Assembly: GCA_014656015.1 (NCBI GenBank)
Contig: BNBP01000010.1
Location: forward strand, 62,001-126,000
Direction of reading: 5' to 3'
Origin: Streptomyces griseoaurantiacus
Lineage (GTDB): Bacteria; Actinomycetota; Actinomycetes; Streptomycetales; Streptomycetaceae
Length of the DNA stretch: 64,000 bases
How positions within the stretch are numbered: position 1 is the first letter of the stretch; every line of letters starts with the position of its first letter. The notes beneath the pieces are model-generated. The model searched no databases. It was given only the letters and a program-made list of their open reading frames with translations, and was not told the DNA's origin. This document shows positions 42,136-51,450 of this stretch, piece by piece. A program made the translations under genes and the position numbers.

Positions 42136-42375
42136 TCAGGAGCCGGCGCCCGGCCTGTCCACGAGTTCCACCTGATCCACGGCGTTGCACCACCGGCAGC
42201 GCACCGACTCGATGGTCTCACTGACCACCTCCCGCTCCTCCACCTTCGGCGTGCCGGACAGGTCCAGGTGGACGTACTCGACCGTCTTGGACGAGCGGGT
42301 CACGTCGAAGCGCGTGAGGTTGCCGCACAGGGTGCAGCGCCACCGGGTCGTGTCGGTCGGCAGGGGAACCGTCAT
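42136..42375 (-). CDS. Small zinc-ribbon-like protein
   Basis: This 79-residue protein has two Cys pairs, RCTLCGNLTRFDV and RCRWCNAVDQVEL, suitable for one structural zinc. The part between them is a beta-rich stretch (VEYVHLDLSGTPKVEEREV). The start is ATG 42375 with GGAAGAAGGAAGAG upstream. It is separated from the NYN gene by 64 bp in the same direction, so it is probably in one operon. The function is unknown. Confidence 0.82.
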   Translation of the reverse strand: MTVPLPTDTTRWRCTLCGNLTRFDVTRSSKTVEYVHLDLSGTPKVEEREVVSETIESVRCRWCNAVDQVELVDRPGAGS

Positions 42376-42530
42376 CGTGGCTGCTCTTCCTTCTTCCGGT
42401 CTCCGTGATGCCCCAGTTTCCCTGGTGCGTGTGGGTCGTAACCCTACGGCCTGCGCGGGATCCGCCGCCGACGTGTCCACAGCGGCGGGGCACTCCGCAC
42501 CGGTCCGCCCGGTACGTCATGCTTTTTCAC

Positions 42531-43262
42531 ATGATCCGCGACAGGGCCGCGTCGGCCGTACGGGCGCTGCGCCGGCAGCCGGCACCGGTGACGTACGGCC
42601 TGATCGCCGTGTGCTTCGTGCTCTTCCTGCTGAGCCCCGCCTCGGGGTTCAACCCGGCGTACGGCACCGGGGACAGGCTGCTGCTGGCCCAGCAGACCTA
42701 CTTCGCCCGCTGGGGGGTGATCCCCGTCGAACTGTTCGGGGGCTCCGCCCGCGCCGCCCTCTCCCCGGTCACCGCCCTGTTCGTGCACGGCACCTGGGTG
42801 CACCTGCTGGGCAACATGCTGTTCCTCCACGTCTTCGGCCCGATGGTCGAGGAACGGCTCGGGCACGTGGAGTTCGCCCTGTTCCACCTGGGCTGCGGCG
42901 CCCTGGCGCTGCTCGGCTACGCGGCGGCGCGGGCCGACTCGGCGCAGAGCCTGGTGGGCGCCTCGGGGGCGATCTCCGCCGTCCTCGGGGCGTTCCTGTT
43001 CCTGTTCCCCCGGGCGCGGGTGACCAGCATCTTCCCGTTCCTGTTCTTCCTGCCGCTGCGCTTCCCCGCCTGGGTGGTGCTGCCGTTCTGGGCGGTCCTG
43101 CAGTGGGTGGCGGCGGGCCGGGAGGGCGAGGGCCCGGGCGTGGCCTACCTGGCGCACGTGGTGGGGTTCGCGCTCGGCCTCGGGTACGCGTGGGTGCGCC
43201 ACGGCCCGATGGCTACAGTGAGGGGCACAAGCCCGGCCGCCGAGGGAGAGAACCAGCCGTGA
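42531..43262 (+). CDS. Rhomboid-family intramembrane serine protease
   Basis: This protein of about 243 residues has six or seven membrane helices. Rhomboid features are the oxyanion region FVHGTWVHLLGNMLFLHVFG, the catalytic Ser in SLVGASGAISAVLGAFLF and the catalytic His in AYLAHVVGFALGLG. ATG codons lie at 42519 and 42531. A CATGCT box at 42518-42523 could serve a leaderless start at 42531, which I chose. The stop overlaps the next gene's GTG by four bases. The substrate cannot be predicted. Confidence 0.9.
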   Translation: MIRDRAASAVRALRRQPAPVTYGLIAVCFVLFLLSPASGFNPAYGTGDRLLLAQQTYFARWGVIPVELFGGSARAALSPVTALFVHGTWVHLLGNMLFLHVFGPMVEERLGHVEFALFHLGCGALALLGYAAARADSAQSLVGASGAISAVLGAFLFLFPRARVTSIFPFLFFLPLRFPAWVVLPFWAVLQWVAAGREGEGPGVAYLAHVVGFALGLGYAWVRHGPMATVRGTSPAAEGENQP

Positions 43263-43540
43263 TCACCGCGATCGTGCTCATCAAGACCAGCGTGGACCGG
43301 ATCCCCGAGATCGCCGAGTCGATCGCCGCGCTGGAGTCCGTCAGCGAGGTGTTCTCCGTGACGGGGACGTACGACCTGATCGCGATGGTCCGGGTCGGGG
43401 CGCACGACGAGCTCGCGGACGTCATCCCGGGCCGCATCAGCAAGATCCCCGGCGTCGAGGGCACCGACACGCACGTCGCCTTCCGTACGTACTCGCAGCA
43501 CGATCTGGAGGCGGCGTTCTCCATCGGGCTGGAGTCGTAG
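43259..43540 (+). CDS. Stand-alone Lrp/AsnC ligand-binding domain protein
   Basis: This 93-residue single-domain protein is an AsnC/RAM domain without a helix-turn-helix (AIVLIKTSVDRIPEIAESIA, VSEVFSVTGTYDLIAMVRVG, GVEGTDTHVAFRTYSQHDLE). Such domains bind amino acids and form rings. The GTG start overlaps the rhomboid stop (GTGA), and GAGGGAGAG precedes it. The same stand-alone form is widespread in actinobacteria. Its partner is unknown. Confidence 0.9.
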   Translation: MITAIVLIKTSVDRIPEIAESIAALESVSEVFSVTGTYDLIAMVRVGAHDELADVIPGRISKIPGVEGTDTHVAFRTYSQHDLEAAFSIGLES

Positions 43541-43574
43541 GGACTCCAGCCCTCCGGGGCGGCGGGGCGGCCGG

Positions 43575-44960
43575 TCAGACGGCGGGGGCGCAGCGGCCGT
43601 CCCGCGTGCGGTACTCCCACTTCGCGCCCTCGGACACCAGCTCCCGCACCGCGCGCACGAAGCGGTCGACGTGCTCGTCGGGAGTGCCCGCGCCGAAGCT
43701 CACCCGGATCGCGTTGAGGGACTTCTCGCCCGGCGCGGCCTCCGGCGCCCCGCACTCGCCCTGGGACTCCGGGTCGCCGCCGAGCAGCGTGCGCACCAGC
43801 GGGTGGGCGCAGAACAGCCCGTCGCGGACGCCGATGCCGTACTCGGCGGAGAGCGCGGCGGCGAAGTGCGAGCTGTTCCAGCCCTCGACGACGAAGGAGA
43901 GCACGCCCACGCGGGGGGCGTCCTCACCGAACAGGGAGAGGACGCGCACCTCGGGCACGTCGGCGAGGCCCGCACGGACCCGGTCGATCAGGTGGTTCTC
44001 CCGGGTGACCAGGGTGTCCCAGCCGGCCTCGGTGAGCGCCTTGCAGGCGGAGGCGAGGGCGTGCACACCGATCACGTTGGGCGAGCCGGCCTCGTGGCGG
44101 GCGGCTCCCTCGTGCCATTCCACGTCGACGCCGCCGTCGGCGCGCCTGGCGACCCTGCGGCTGGCGCCGCCGCCCGCGAGGTAGGGCTCGGCGGCGGTCA
44201 GCCAGTCGGCGCGGCCGGCCAGGACGCCCGAGCCGAAGGGGGCGTAGAGCTTGTGCCCGGAGAAGGCGACCCAGTCGACGCCCAGGTCCTGCACGGAGAC
44301 GGGGTGGTGCGGGGCGAGCTGGGCGGCGTCCAGGACGATGCGGGCACCGTGCGCGTGCGCGGCCGCCGCCAGCCCGCGCACGGGCCACAGCTCTCCGGTG
44401 ACGTTGGAGGCGCCGGTGACGCAGACCAGGGCCGGGGCATCGGTGTCGCGGGCGGCGAGGGCGCGCTCCAGGGTGTCGACGGCCTCGTAGGGGGTGCGGG
44501 GGGCGTCCAGGAAGGTCACGCGCGCCCCGCGCCAGGGCAGCAGCGCGGCGTGGTGCTCGGTCTCGAAGACGAACACCTCGCAGCCGGCGGGCAGCGCGGC
44601 GGCCAGCAGGTTGAGGGAGTCGGTCGTGGACCGGGTGAAGACGACCTGGTCCTCGGCCCGACAGTCGAGGAACTCCGCGACGGTCAGGCGGGCGTTCTCG
44701 AACAGGTCGGTGGAGAGCTGGGAGAGGTAGCCGGCGCCGCGGTGGACGCTGCCGTAGTAGGGGGCGTACGCGGCGACGTCGTCCCAGACCCGCTGGAGGG
44801 CGGGGGCGCTGGCGGCGTAGTCGAGGGCGGCGTAGGTGACCTCGCCGCCGGTCACGAGGGGCACGGTGACATCGCGGCCGAGGACGGGCAGGGGGGCGGG
44901 GACGCCTGCCGGGGCGGCGGCGGGGGAGGTGGCGGCGGGCGTGGCGGTGGTGACGGACAT
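43575..44960 (-). CDS. Class V aminotransferase (cysteine desulfurase-like)
   Basis: This 461-residue PLP enzyme has the signature LDYAASAPALQRVWDDVAAY near residue 46, QVVFTRSTTDSLNLLAAALP, FETEHHAALLPW, IVLDAAQLAPHHPV, and the PLP-lysine in WVAFSGHKLYAPFGSG. The C-terminal part has GIGVRDGLFCAHPL. The cysteine desulfurase Cys loop is not obvious beyond this Cys. A SAM-IV riboswitch 200-320 bp upstream implies a role tied to methionine, SAM or sulfur supply, probably processing a sulfur amino acid. The start is ATG 44960. Confidence 0.86.
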   Translation of the reverse strand: MSVTTATPAATSPAAAPAGVPAPLPVLGRDVTVPLVTGGEVTYAALDYAASAPALQRVWDDVAAYAPYYGSVHRGAGYLSQLSTDLFENARLTVAEFLDCRAEDQVVFTRSTTDSLNLLAAALPAGCEVFVFETEHHAALLPWRGARVTFLDAPRTPYEAVDTLERALAARDTDAPALVCVTGASNVTGELWPVRGLAAAAHAHGARIVLDAAQLAPHHPVSVQDLGVDWVAFSGHKLYAPFGSGVLAGRADWLTAAEPYLAGGGASRRVARRADGGVDVEWHEGAARHEAGSPNVIGVHALASACKALTEAGWDTLVTRENHLIDRVRAGLADVPEVRVLSLFGEDAPRVGVLSFVVEGWNSSHFAAALSAEYGIGVRDGLFCAHPLVRTLLGGDPESQGECGAPEAAPGEKSLNAIRVSFGAGTPDEHVDRFVRAVRELVSEGAKWEYRTRDGRCAPAV

Positions 44961-45086
44961 GGGTGAACTCCCGTGGAAGCAGCCGGGATCACCACGCGGG
45001 CAGGGGCGGCCGAGGGCCGGCGCCGGCGCGTGGGTGAACGCGGGGGTGAAGGTGAGAGGGGTGTGCGGAGGCGGGGCTCTGCGGCC

Positions 45087-45107
45087 CTATCGCATTCGCT
45101 TGCTCAC
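45087..45107 (-). CDS. Six-codon leader ORF (MSKRMR) after the SAM-IV riboswitch
   Basis: GTG AGC AAG CGA ATG CGA TAG follows a perfect GAGGAG ribosome site by seven bases. It is 126 bp before the aminotransferase start and just after the expression-platform hairpin. It may be a translated leader peptide. The Met and Arg codons could make it sensitive to charged tRNA. Confidence 0.5.
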   Translation of the reverse strand: MSKRMR

Positions 45108-45126
45108 GGGAGACTCCTCGAGACCA

Positions 45127-45168
45127 GGACCCCTGGCCCCACACGTGCCACACGTGTGCGAGGGGTCC
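45127..45168 (-). terminator. Expression-platform hairpin of the SAM-IV riboswitch
   Basis: GGACCCCT and AGGGGTCC (8 bp) form an outer stem. CACACGTG and CACGTGTG (8 bp, loop CCA) form the inner part. Bases 45164-45168 overlap the 3' end of the aptamer, so the two structures compete, as expected of a switch. Confidence 0.7.
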
Positions 45169-45279
45169 GCGCTTGCCGCGCGCCTTGTGGGCGCGGCCTG
45201 GTCTTCACCCGGGGCACCCCGCCACGGACGGAGGGTTGCCGGACAGTCGGCCGGGGCCTCATGACTGTCACTCATGACC
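45164..45279 (-). promoter_or_regulatory. SAM-IV riboswitch
   Basis: The - strand carries the SAM-IV core: GGTCATGAGTGACAG at the 5' end, GGCCCCGGCC, CCGGCAACCCTCC, GGCGGGGTGCCCCGGGTGA, AGACCAGG and a 3' GCGCGGCAAGCGCGGACC. The same blocks occur in the same order in the actinobacterial SAM-IV aptamer. High SAM should switch the downstream aminotransferase gene off. It accounts for most of the 407-bp gap between trpD and that gene. Confidence 0.92.
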
Positions 45280-45367
45280 TGGCGACGACGCTACGGGACC
45301 GCCGCCCGCCCCCGCAACCCGGTGTCCCACATCCCGGGACACCCGCGCCGCGGGGGCGAAGCCGTAC

Positions 45368-46435
45368 CTACTCGCGGCGCGTGGCCCGTACCCAGCGGTC
45401 GAGGACGTCCCGTGCCGCGCCGCTGTCGATGGACTCGGCCGCGCGGTCCATGCCCTCGCGGATCCGGTCCTCCAGCGGGCCCTCCTCGCCGCGCAGCGCC
45501 ACCAGCGCCGCCGCCGAGTTCAGCAGCACCGCGTCCCGGACCGGCCCCCGCTCCCCGTCGAGCAGCCGCCGGGCGACGTCGGCGTTGTAGGAGGGGTCCC
45601 CGCCCCGCAGCGCCTCCACCGGCACCAGCGGGATGCCCACCGACCGCGGGTCGAAGGCCTCCTCGGTCACCGTGCCGTCCCGTACCACCCACACCCGTGA
45701 CGTGGCCGTGGTCGTCAGCTCGTCGAGTCCGTCGTCGCCGCGGAAGACCAGTGAGGAGTTGCCGCGCTCGGCGAAGACGCCGGCGATGATCGGCGCGATC
45801 CGCGCGTCGGCCACGCCGATCGCCTGGGCCCGTACCTTCGCGGGGTTGGTCAGCGGCCCGAGGAAGTTGAACGTCGTGCGGATGCCGAGCTGTCCGCGCG
45901 CCGCGGCCACGTGCCGCAGCGCCGGGTGGAACCTGGCCGCGAAGCAGAAGGTGATGCCGGCCTCCTCGGCGACCTCCACCACCCGTCGCGGGGTGAGGTT
46001 GAGGTCGACGCCGAGCTTCTCCAGGACGTCCGAGGCCCCGGAGGCCGAGGAGGCGGCCCGGTTGCCGTGCTTGACGACCTTGGCGCCCGTTCCGGCGACG
46101 ACGATCGCGGACATCGTGGAGATGTTGACGGTCTTCGCGCCGTCCCCGCCCGTGCCGACGATGTCGACGGTCTCCCCCGGCACGTCGATGACGTGCGCGT
46201 GCTCGTACATCGCGCGCACGAACCCGGTGATCTCCTGGACCGTCTCGCCCTTGGCGCGCAGTGCCACCGCGAAGCCGGCGATCTGGGCGTCGGTCGCCTC
46301 GCCGCGCATGATGAGGTTCATCGCCCAGGCGGTGTCGTCCGCCGACAGGTCGCGCCCGTCGAGCAGGCCGTTGAGGAGGGCGGGCCAGGAACGGCCCGCC
46401 GCGGTGTCGCCTCCAGCGGGGGTCACAGCAGTCAT
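45368..46435 (-). CDS. trpD: Anthranilate phosphoribosyltransferase
   Basis: This 355-residue enzyme joins anthranilate to PRPP, the second step of the tryptophan branch. The PRPP-binding motif is [17 protein letters not shown] (residues about 90-106). Others are [52 protein letters not shown], and the DE motif region in [12 protein letters not shown]. The start is ATG 46435 with CAGGAG upstream; an in-frame ATG at 46474 is less likely. It stands alone, convergent with neither trp gene, 36 kb from trpEG. Confidence 0.95.
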   Translation of the reverse strand: MTAVTPAGGDTAAGRSWPALLNGLLDGRDLSADDTAWAMNLIMRGEATDAQIAGFAVALRAKGETVQEITGFVRAMYEHAHVIDVPGETVDIVGTGGDGAKTVNISTMSAIVVAGTGAKVVKHGNRAASSASGASDVLEKLGVDLNLTPRRVVEVAEEAGITFCFAARFHPALRHVAAARGQLGIRTTFNFLGPLTNPAKVRAQAIGVADARIAPIIAGVFAERGNSSLVFRGDDGLDELTTTATSRVWVVRDGTVTEEAFDPRSVGIPLVPVEALRGGDPSYNADVARRLLDGERGPVRDAVLLNSAAALVALRGEEGPLEDRIREGMDRAAESIDSGAARDVLDRWVRATRRE

Positions 46436-46526
46436 ACGCCGCTCCTGGGTCGTTGCTGAGGGAAGTTCCGGCACGTCGGCGGGGCGTGCCCCGGCCGGAC
46501 TCCACCCTATCCAGCCCCGGGCACGG

Positions 46527-46563
46527 GGAAGGGCCCCGTCCGATGCTCGGACGGGGCCCTTCC
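46527..46563 (-). terminator. Terminator of the qcr operon
   Basis: A 17-bp perfect stem (46527-46543 with 46547-46563) has the three-base loop TGC. It lies 25 bp after the qcrB stop and upstream of trpD. Confidence 0.9.
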
Positions 46564-46587
46564 GCGTGGCGTGGCGACAGCGGGTGA

Positions 46588-48228
46588 TCAGTGGTGGCCG
46601 TGGCCGCTGGTGATCTCCTTGTACTCCTCGACAGTGGGCTTGGGGACCTGGTTGTGCTCCCCGTAGTACGCCTTGCTGAGCTTGGCGCGCAGCTTCTGCG
46701 GAGCCTTGATCTTGCGCTCGACACCGTTCTCGTCGACCGTCGGGCCGAGCTCGAGCGGGCTGTACTGCTCGTGCGCGGTGAGGGTGTGGAGCTGCTCCTG
46801 GCTGAGCGGCTCGTGCACCTCGATGAACTCACCGTGCGGCAGGCGCTTGATGATGCCGGACTCGCGCCCGTGCAGCACCTTCTCCTTGTCGCGGCGCTGG
46901 AGGCCGAGGCAGATCCGCTTGGTGATGATGAACGCGAGCACCGGGGCGACGAAGAACGCGATCCGCACGAACCAGGTGATGGCGTTGATCGACAGGCTGA
47001 AGTGCGTGGCGAACAGGTCGTTGCCGCCGCCGATCAGCAGGACGAAGTACCACGTCATCCAGGCGACACCGAACGCGGTCCGGGTCGGGGCGTTGCGCGG
47101 GCGGTCCAGGATGTGGTGCTCGCGCTTGTCGCCGGTGACCCAGGACTCGATGAACGGGTAGACGGCGATGGCCACCAGGACCAGCGGGAAGATCATCAGC
47201 GGGATGAACACGCCCAGGACGAGCGTGTGGCCCCAGAAGTTGATCTCCCAGCCGGGCATGACGCGGATCAGGCCCTCGGAGAAGCCCATGTACCAGTCGG
47301 GCTGGGCGCCGGTGGAGACCTGGTCCGGCCGGTAGGGGCCGATCGCCCAGATCGGGTTGATCTGCGCGATCGCGGCGACGACCGCGATGACACCGAAGAC
47401 CAGGAAGAAGAAGCCTCCGGCCTTGGCCATGTACACCGGCAGCAGGGGCATGCCGACGACGTTGTTGTTCGTCTTGCCGGGACCCGCGTACTGCGTGTGC
47501 TTGTGGTAGAAGACCAGGATCAGGTGCGCCACCATCAGGCCGAGCATGATGCCCGGCAGCAGCAGGATGTGGATCGAGTAGAACCGGGCCACGAAGTCGC
47601 CGCCGGGGAACTCGCCGCCGAAGAGGAAGAACGACAGGTACGTGCCGACGATCGGCACGGACAGGATCGCGCCCTCCATGAAGCGGACACCGGTGCCGGA
47701 GAGCAGGTCGTCCGGGAGCGAGTAGCCGGTGAAGCCGGTGAACATGCCCAGGACGAACAGCAGGAAGCCGAACAGCCAGTTGACCTCGCGCGGCTTGCGG
47801 AAGGCGCCCGTGAAGAACACGCGCATCATGTGCACGAACATGCCGGCGAGGAAGATCAGCGCCGCCCAGTGGTGGATCTGCCGGATCAGCAGACCGCCGC
47901 GCACCTCGAAGGAGATGTGCAGGGTGGAGTTGAACGCCTCCGACATCATCTGGCCCTGCAACGGCACGTAACTGCCGTGGTACTGGACCTCGTTCATCGA
48001 CGGGTGGAAGAACAGCGTCAGATAGACACCGGTCAGGATGATGATGATGAAGCTGTACATGCAGACTTCACCGAGCATGAACGACCAGTGGTCGGGGAAG
48101 ATCTTCCGCATGTTGGCCTTGGCCAGGGAGTAGATCCCCAGGCGGCCGTCGGCCCAGTCGGCGACCCGCTCACCGGCGGGCGCCTTGCCGCGCCTGCGCG
48201 GCTCGTTGCTGGCTGATGCAGTACTCAT
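46588..48228 (-). CDS. qcrB: Cytochrome bc1 complex cytochrome b subunit
   Basis: This 546-residue menaquinol:cytochrome c reductase subunit has eight or nine helices. The haem ligands lie in [23 protein letters not shown] and [22 protein letters not shown]. The quinone site has the P-D-W-Y motif in [20 protein letters not shown]. The long C-terminal tail of about 100 residues is typical of actinobacteria ([20 protein letters not shown]). The ATG 48228 overlaps the qcrA stop. It works in the bc1-aa3 supercomplex. Confidence 0.97.
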   Translation of the reverse strand: MSTASASNEPRRRGKAPAGERVADWADGRLGIYSLAKANMRKIFPDHWSFMLGEVCMYSFIIIILTGVYLTLFFHPSMNEVQYHGSYVPLQGQMMSEAFNSTLHISFEVRGGLLIRQIHHWAALIFLAGMFVHMMRVFFTGAFRKPREVNWLFGFLLFVLGMFTGFTGYSLPDDLLSGTGVRFMEGAILSVPIVGTYLSFFLFGGEFPGGDFVARFYSIHILLLPGIMLGLMVAHLILVFYHKHTQYAGPGKTNNNVVGMPLLPVYMAKAGGFFFLVFGVIAVVAAIAQINPIWAIGPYRPDQVSTGAQPDWYMGFSEGLIRVMPGWEINFWGHTLVLGVFIPLMIFPLVLVAIAVYPFIESWVTGDKREHHILDRPRNAPTRTAFGVAWMTWYFVLLIGGGNDLFATHFSLSINAITWFVRIAFFVAPVLAFIITKRICLGLQRRDKEKVLHGRESGIIKRLPHGEFIEVHEPLSQEQLHTLTAHEQYSPLELGPTVDENGVERKIKAPQKLRAKLSKAYYGEHNQVPKPTVEEYKEITSGHGHH

Positions 48229-49292
48229 CCGCGCTCCCAGAATGCAGGACCGACGGGCTCCGCGAAGTCGCCGAGCGCCTCGAGGTAACCGTCCTCGCTC
48301 ACACCGATGCGCAGCTGCGGCAGGGCGTGACCGGCCGGACCGAAGATGACCCGGGCGCCGTCGGAGAGGTCGAAGGTGGACTGGTGGCACGGGCACAGGA
48401 CGTGGTGCGTCTGCTGCTCGTACAGCGAGATCGGGCACCCGACGTGGGTGCAGATCTTGGAGTAGGCCACGATGCCCTCGTGGCTCCAGTCGAGCTCCTT
48501 CTTGTCCTTGATGTTCTCCGGCTGGAGCCGGACGATCATCAGGGCCGCCTTGGCGATCTCGGTCTGGAACTCCTCGTCGTGCTCCTCGAGCCCCTCGGGC
48601 TTGGCGAAGGTCAGCGAACCCACGGCCACGTCCGAGGGACGGATCGGCTCGTTGGTGTTCATGTTGACCAGCAGCTTGCCCTTGGCCCACGCCGTGTGGC
48701 GGAGCTTGGTGTGGGGCAGCGGACCGAGGTCGCGCAGCAGCATGACGCCGGACAGCGGCACCAGGGTGAGCGCGCCGAACATGGTGTTGCGGATCAGCTT
48801 GCGCCGGCCGAGCGCGGACTCCTTGGCGCCCTGCTTGAAGTCGGCGAGGACCTTCGAGCGGGTCTCCGGGGGAGCCTCGATCGGGTGACGCTCGTCGGCG
48901 ATCTCCACGTCCGACATCAGCGTGCGGGCCCAGTGGACCGCGCCGGCGCCGATCGCGAACAGCGCCACGCCGAGGGTCAGGCCCAGCGCGAAGTTGAGCG
49001 CGCTGGTGTGCCCCACCGGGAAGACGTAGATCGACTTGTCCGGCGAGATGGCCACGTAGGACGCGATGAAGCCGATCGTGGCCAGCATCGAGAGCGTGAA
49101 CAGCAGGGCCACCGTGCGCTCGGAGTGCTTGGCGGCCTTCTCGTCCACGTCCTGGCGACGGTGCTCGTGCGGCGGCAGACCGGGGTCCGCGAACGGGTTC
49201 TCCTCGTCCGCGACGGCCATGGCGCCGGCGGCCCCGTGCTCCTGGTCCCGCCCGGCGGGCAGCTTCTCTTCTGGAATGTCTTGGCTACTCAT
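48225..49292 (-). CDS. qcrA: Cytochrome bc1 complex Rieske iron-sulfur subunit
   Basis: This 355-residue subunit has an extended N-terminus with three membrane helices (about residues 45-115 and 170-190), as in actinobacterial QcrA. The Rieske cluster motifs are CTHVGCPISLYE and VLCPCHQSTFDL, with two Cys and two His, near residues 290-315. It passes electrons from menaquinol to QcrC. It overlaps qcrC and qcrB by four bases each. Confidence 0.97.
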   Translation of the reverse strand: MSSQDIPEEKLPAGRDQEHGAAGAMAVADEENPFADPGLPPHEHRRQDVDEKAAKHSERTVALLFTLSMLATIGFIASYVAISPDKSIYVFPVGHTSALNFALGLTLGVALFAIGAGAVHWARTLMSDVEIADERHPIEAPPETRSKVLADFKQGAKESALGRRKLIRNTMFGALTLVPLSGVMLLRDLGPLPHTKLRHTAWAKGKLLVNMNTNEPIRPSDVAVGSLTFAKPEGLEEHDEEFQTEIAKAALMIVRLQPENIKDKKELDWSHEGIVAYSKICTHVGCPISLYEQQTHHVLCPCHQSTFDLSDGARVIFGPAGHALPQLRIGVSEDGYLEALGDFAEPVGPAFWERG

Positions 49293-50101
49293 GACTTCTT
49301 GGCCTTTGCGGTCCGAGCGGCGACCCAGACGGCGACCGCGATCAGCGCGCCGAGTCCGAAGATCCAGGCGAACAGGCCCTCACTGACCGGGCCGAGCCCG
49401 CCGAGCTCGAGACCGCCGGGGTTGGTCGTTTCGTCGCCGTCGACTGCCTTCAGGTACGCGATGATGTCCTGCTTGTTCTGCGACGTCAGCGTGGTGTCCG
49501 GGAAGGACGGCATGTTCTGCGGGCCGGTCTGCATGGCCTCGTAGATGTGCTTGGGGTCGACACCCTCCAGGCTCGGCGCGAACTTGCCGTCCGTCAGCGC
49601 TCCGCCCTTGCCGGTGAAGTTGTGGCACTGCGAGCAGTTGGTGCGGAACAGCTCCCCGCCCTTGGCCGCGTCCGCGCCCTCCGGGCTGTACTCGTCCTTG
49701 GTCGGCTTGGCCGGACCGGCGCCGAGGGAGGCGATGTACGCGGCGAGCTGGTCGATCTGCGCCTGCGAGTAGATGTTCTTCTTCTTCTCGACCTGCGCCT
49801 GCTGCGAGGTGGAGGCCGGCATGCGGCCGGTGCCGACCTGGAAGTCGACCGCCGCGGCGCCCACGCCGACCAGGGAGGGACCGTCGGAGCTGCCCTTACC
49901 ACCGGTGCCGTGGCAGCTGGCGCAGCCCACCTCGTAGAGCTTCTTGCCCTCCTCGATGGCGAGGGACTGGGCGGTGGAGTCGGCCTGTGCCTTGTCCGCG
50001 GGCGCGAACGCGGTGTACAGCCCCCCGGTGGCCGCCAGCGCGAAGAGTAGGACGACGATCGCCGCCAGCGGATGGCGTCGTCGTTCGGAGAGCTTTTTCA
50101 C
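49289..50101 (-). CDS. qcrC: Cytochrome bc1 complex dihaem cytochrome c subunit
   Basis: This 270-residue protein has an N-terminal signal/anchor (LAAIVVLLFALAATGGLYTAF), two c-type haem motifs (VGCASCHGTGGKG and TNCSQCHNFTGKG), and a C-terminal helix (FAWIFGLGALIAVAVWVAA). The two haems replace a soluble cytochrome c and hand electrons directly to the CuA site of CtaC. The start is GTG 50101. It is the first gene of qcrCAB; ctaE ends 72 bp upstream in the same direction. Confidence 0.97.
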   Translation of the reverse strand: MKKLSERRRHPLAAIVVLLFALAATGGLYTAFAPADKAQADSTAQSLAIEEGKKLYEVGCASCHGTGGKGSSDGPSLVGVGAAAVDFQVGTGRMPASTSQQAQVEKKKNIYSQAQIDQLAAYIASLGAGPAKPTKDEYSPEGADAAKGGELFRTNCSQCHNFTGKGGALTDGKFAPSLEGVDPKHIYEAMQTGPQNMPSFPDTTLTSQNKQDIIAYLKAVDGDETTNPGGLELGGLGPVSEGLFAWIFGLGALIAVAVWVAARTAKAKKS

Positions 50102-50173
50102 GGATTACCCCGGTGTCAGGATCTTCTGCGTCGATGCTTCGGAAGGGTCGGGTGGCCGGTCTCGGCGCTTCGA

Positions 50174-50794
50174 CTACTTGATCAAGTAGATCGTGGCGAA
50201 GAGGCCGATCCAGACGACATCGACGAAGTGCCAGTAGTAGGACACGACAATCGCCGCCGTCGCCTGGTCGTGCGTGAACCTCTTCGCCGCGTACGTACGG
50301 CCGAGGACGAAGAGGAAGGCGAGGAGACCGCCCGTCACGTGCAGGCCGTGGAAGCCGGTGGTCAGGTAGAACACCGAGCCGTACGGGTCGGAGGAGAGCG
50401 AGATGCCGTCCTTCTTCACCAGCTCGGTGTACTCGTAGATCTGACCGCCGATGAAGATCGCGCCCATGATGAAGGTGACGATGAACCAGCCCCGGAGCTT
50501 CTTCACGTCCCCGCGCTCGGCCGCGAACACGCCGAGCTGGCAGGTGAGTGAGGAGAGCACCAGGATCGTGGTGTTCGTCGCCGAGAAGGGGACGTTGAGC
50601 GCACTCGCCATCTCCTTCCAGTGATCGGGGCCGGTCACCGATCGCAGGGTGAAGTACATCGCGAAGAGGGCCGCGAAGAACATCAGCTCGGAACTCAGCC
50701 AGATGATGGTTCCGACGCTGGTGAGGTTCGGCCGATTGACCGACGGGTGTGCGTGCCCGGTATCTACTGTCGTTGCTGTCGCCACGACCGACAT
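50174..50794 (-). CDS. ctaE: Cytochrome c oxidase subunit III
   Basis: This 206-residue subunit of the aa3 oxidase has five helices. The conserved features include [40 protein letters not shown] and [22 protein letters not shown] at the C-terminus. The start is ATG 50794, at the centre of a 21-bp palindrome (50785-50805). It is probably cotranscribed with qcrCAB. Confidence 0.97.
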   Translation of the reverse strand: MSVVATATTVDTGHAHPSVNRPNLTSVGTIIWLSSELMFFAALFAMYFTLRSVTGPDHWKEMASALNVPFSATNTTILVLSSLTCQLGVFAAERGDVKKLRGWFIVTFIMGAIFIGGQIYEYTELVKKDGISLSSDPYGSVFYLTTGFHGLHVTGGLLAFLFVLGRTYAAKRFTHDQATAAIVVSYYWHFVDVVWIGLFATIYLIK

Positions 50795-50805
50795 TATGTC
50801 GGTCG
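50785..50805. promoter_or_regulatory. Perfect 21-bp palindrome over the ctaE start codon
   Basis: CGACCGACAT and ATGTCGGTCG are separated by one T. The ATG of ctaE (50794-50792) lies inside. A GATAAG/TAAGCG box just upstream could be the -10. A repressor bound here would block both transcription start and translation. The binding factor is unknown. The rest of the 181-bp divergent gap holds no ORF. Confidence 0.55.
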
Positions 50806-50975
50806 CTTATCCCGCCCTCACCCCGGGGGGTGCCGTTCGGAGTGTCCGCACCCCGTGCGCTGCTCGTATGGCGCATCGCCGGGCCGTTCCGACCGCTGCC
50901 GGGGGCGGGTGCGAGGGAGTAGCATCCGGCCCAACGGTCCATGTCCGCGCGACGACGAGGTCTTCCGGAGGAAGC

Positions 50976-51374
50976 ATGCAGCCGACCGCCACCGTGCTGG
51001 TCTACAGCGACGACTCCACCACCCGCGAACAGGTGCGGCTCGCGTCCGGCCGGCGGCCCGTCCCGGACGGTCCGGAGGTGGAGTTCCTGGAGTGCGCCAC
51101 GCCGGAGGCGGTCCTGCGGGAGCTGGACCGCGGCGGGATCGACGTGTGCGTCCTGGACGGCGAGTCCGTGCCGATGGGCGGCATGGGGCTGTGCCGCCAG
51201 ATCAAGGACGAGGTGTTCCAGAGCCCGCCGGTGCTGGTCCTGATGGGCCGCCCGCAGGACGCGTGGCTGGCGACGTGGAGCCGGGCGGACGCGGCGGTGA
51301 CGCTGCCGGTCGACCCGGTCGACCTCGCCACGACGCTGGGCACGCTCCTGAAGAGGGTCGCCCTCAGCGCCTGA
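50976..51374 (+). CDS. Receiver-like (single-domain response regulator) protein
   Basis: This 132-residue protein has the outline of a CheY-like receiver: TVLVYSDDSTTREQVRLASG at the start, the putative phospho-Asp in IDVCVLDGESVPMGGMGL, and VLVLMGRPQDAWLATWSRAD. The usual acidic pair at the end of strand 1 is only partly kept (SDD), and the Lys of strand 5 is not obvious, so it may be a pseudo-receiver. The start is ATG 50976, with CCGGAGGAAG upstream. It is divergent from ctaE. Confidence 0.8.
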   Translation: MQPTATVLVYSDDSTTREQVRLASGRRPVPDGPEVEFLECATPEAVLRELDRGGIDVCVLDGESVPMGGMGLCRQIKDEVFQSPPVLVLMGRPQDAWLATWSRADAAVTLPVDPVDLATTLGTLLKRVALSA

Positions 51375-51450
51375 CGGCTCCGCCGGGGCGCGTGACGACT
51401 CGGGGCTCACCGGTTGCACGCGCCCGCGCGGCGGAGTCGCAGATCGACAC

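Noticed and set aside
45087..45275. A 62-codon - strand ORF over the SAM-IV region
   Set aside because: It reads through the structured aptamer. RNA motif conservation explains the sequence, and only its last six codons have their own ribosome site.
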